Source of the DNA: Dehalococcoidia bacterium
GTDB lineage: Bacteria; Chloroflexota; Dehalococcoidia; GIF9; UBA5620
Length of the DNA stretch: 6,473 bases
Direction of reading: 5' to 3'
Assembly: GCA_016783225.1 (NCBI GenBank)
Contig: JADHWZ010000119.1
Span: forward strand, 1-6,473
How positions within the stretch are numbered: the stretch's first letter is position 1; every line of letters starts with the position of its first letter. Below the pieces are notes generated by a model. It saw nothing but the letters and a program-made list of their open reading frames with translations. It was not told the origin of the DNA and did not search any database. Below are positions 5,262 through 6,473 of the stretch, one piece after another. The position numbers and the translations under genes are program-made.

Positions 5262-5309
5262 CATGATGGCCTATTCATGGCAGCGATGTCATGATTTGCG
5301 CCATGGCAG
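5262..5309 (+). repeat. Duplicated motif pair CATGAT ... CATGGCAG in the kamA leader
   Basis: CATGAT (5262-5267) then CATGGCAG (5276-5283) is followed by CATGAT (5290-5295) then CATGGCAG (5302-5309). The two units are 28 and 26 nt apart at their left and right motifs, so this is an imperfect tandem repeat. It ends just before the kamA Shine-Dalgarno (AAAGGAG, 5318-5324). It may be an operator pair or leader RNA element; the function is unknown. Confidence 0.45.
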
Positions 5310-5333
5310 AAGCTTGGAAAGGAGTCAGTAACA

Positions 5334-6473
5334 TTGGATACGGTGAAGGCAATGGCAAAAGGTCAAGTCTCAGGAGACTTGGAAAAGGAGCCTCCGGGCA
5401 CAGGCTTGTTAGAAAGCGAGGTTGAAGAAGAACCTCCAGGTACGACAGCCACCTCGAGTCGCAAAAGGTTGTTCGCCCGTGTACCGGACGAAAGCTGGAA
5501 CGACTGGAGATGGCATTTCAGAAACCGTATCACCACTGTTGAAGAATTGGCATCTTTCATTCCGCTGTCGGCCAAGGAGCAAGCTCGGCTCAGACTGGTA
5601 GTGACCAAGTTCCCCCTATCAGTGACTCCCTACTATCTCTGCCTTATCGACTCGGACGACCCTGATGACCCGGTCAGAAAGCAGGCAATACCCTCTTTTG
5701 ATGAGATAGGGCTTGCCGGGACGGGCATGGAAGACCCGTTAGGGGAGAAAGAGGACTCCGTGGTACCCGGACTGGTTCACCGTTATCCTGATAGGGTGCT
5801 GATGGTGCTGACCGATATCTGTCCGGTGCTGTGCCGGCATTGCACTCGAAAAAGGGAATGGCGAAACGGCGGATGGGTACGTACTCCCAAAGAAGTCGAG
5901 GCGATGATACAATACATTGGGGAGAACCGGAACGTCAGAGACGTAATCATCTCCGGTGGGGATCCCCTGAGCCTTTCGACCCCACGCCTCGAAGAGGTTC
6001 TTTCCGGACTCCGGCAAATCAAGCACGTCGAGATCATTCGCCTCGGCACCAGGTTTCCGGTGGTGTTGCCCCAACGCATAGATGATGAACTATGCACCAT
6101 GCTGTCGAAGTACGGGCCCATATGGCTTAACACCCAGTTCAACCACCATCGCGAGATAACGCCGGAATCAGCCTCGGCCTGCGATCGACTGCTGCGCAGT
6201 GGAGTCCCGGTAAGCAATCAGTCTGTGCTCCTGAGAGGGGTCAACGACACCGTTGAGTCTCAGATGAAGCTGTGTCACGGGCTCCTCAAGACAAAGGTAC
6301 GCCCATACTATCTTTTCCAGTGTGACGAGGTGCTGGGAACGGAACACCTGCGCACGCCGGTGGAAACCGGACTGAAAATAGTTGAGCGAATGCGCGGGCA
6401 CACCTCGGGGTTAGCAGTGCCCACTTTTGTTGTCGATCTGCCCCATGGTGGGGGAAAGGTTCCCTTGCAGCCA
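5334..6473 (+). CDS. kamA: Lysine 2,3-aminomutase (KamA family radical SAM/PLP enzyme), 3' end outside window
   Basis: 380 codons visible; roughly 70 C-terminal residues are cut off. The start is TTG 5334, with AAAGGAG 9 nt upstream; GTG 5343 and ATG 5352 are alternatives without well-spaced sites. The enzyme converts L-lysine to L-beta-lysine in the cytoplasm using SAM, a 4Fe-4S cluster and PLP. C163-x3-C167-x2-C170 (CPVLCRHC) is the cluster motif, then R172, then SGGDPL. D331 (QCD), D368 (VVD) and PLP lysine K375 (GGGKVP) match D293, D330 and K337 of Clostridium subterminale KamA with a constant offset of 38. The two Asp that hold the lysine side chain favour lysine over glutamate as substrate. 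Odd points are an acidic N-terminal extension with EPPGT twice (19-23, 33-37), Thr306 where the Clostridium enzyme has zinc-ligand Cys268, and PHGGGK in place of PGGGGK. The acetyltransferase partner (ablB), if present, would lie beyond the right edge. Confidence 0.92.
   Translation, partial: MDTVKAMAKGQVSGDLEKEPPGTGLLESEVEEEPPGTTATSSRKRLFARVPDESWNDWRWHFRNRITTVEELASFIPLSAKEQARLRLVVTKFPLSVTPYYLCLIDSDDPDDPVRKQAIPSFDEIGLAGTGMEDPLGEKEDSVVPGLVHRYPDRVLMVLTDICPVLCRHCTRKREWRNGGWVRTPKEVEAMIQYIGENRNVRDVIISGGDPLSLSTPRLEEVLSGLRQIKHVEIIRLGTRFPVVLPQRIDDELCTMLSKYGPIWLNTQFNHHREITPESASACDRLLRSGVPVSNQSVLLRGVNDTVESQMKLCHGLLKTKVRPYYLFQCDEVLGTEHLRTPVETGLKIVERMRGHTSGLAVPTFVVDLPHGGGKVPLQP

Noticed and set aside
5783..6217. 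144-codon minus-strand ORF inside kamA
   Set aside because: Shadow of the KamA radical-SAM core, whose motifs are unambiguous on the plus strand.

Overview
The window looks like chromosomal DNA of an anaerobic, probably uncultivated bacterium. It has moderate GC, short intergenic gaps and Shine-Dalgarno-led genes. A CooT-type nickel protein, a KamA-type radical-SAM aminomutase and a winged-helix regulator of a type I associate with Chloroflexota/Actinobacteria make a Dehalococcoidia-like Chloroflexota plausible. That is inference from gene content; no marker gene is present.

Layout, left to right. (1) A minus-strand gene (9-1316) encodes a membrane-anchored FecR-domain protein ending in a PKD domain. 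(2) Across a 191-bp divergent spacer, a plus-strand series starts with a GalT-like nucleotidyltransferase (1508-2545). After a ~100-bp leader come three small genes: a membrane protein (2650-2925), a 69-residue helical protein with His at i, i+4 and i+8 (2994-3203), and a CooT-family nickel-binding protein (3204-3395). The last two abut exactly (TAAATG) and are surely co-translated. (3) After a 249-bp convergent gap, a minus-strand winged-helix regulator (3645-3953) diverges from a stand-alone receiver-domain protein (4134-4538). Their shared 180-bp spacer holds two promoter-like elements and several short palindromes. (4) 4539-4881 is poorly coding: a 30-codon very basic ORF overlaps the receiver stop by ATGA, a doubtful 87-codon ORF follows, and three inverted repeats are present. 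A 78-residue coiled-coil protein follows (4882-5118). (5) After a 215-bp leader with duplicated motifs, a lysine 2,3-aminomutase gene (kamA) starts at TTG 5334 and runs off the right edge just after its PLP-binding lysine.

How they may work together. The best-supported functional unit is the pair at 2994-3395, read here as a candidate nickel-handling module, with CooT the recognised member. The regulator and receiver protein form a plausible divergent regulatory pair. The receiver keeps its acidic pocket and phospho-acceptor Asp but lacks the conserved Lys, so it may not signal in the standard way. KamA makes beta-lysine from lysine; whether this feeds osmolyte synthesis or lysine breakdown cannot be told, because the next gene is outside the window. 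I see no mobile element, CRISPR array, tRNA or rRNA.
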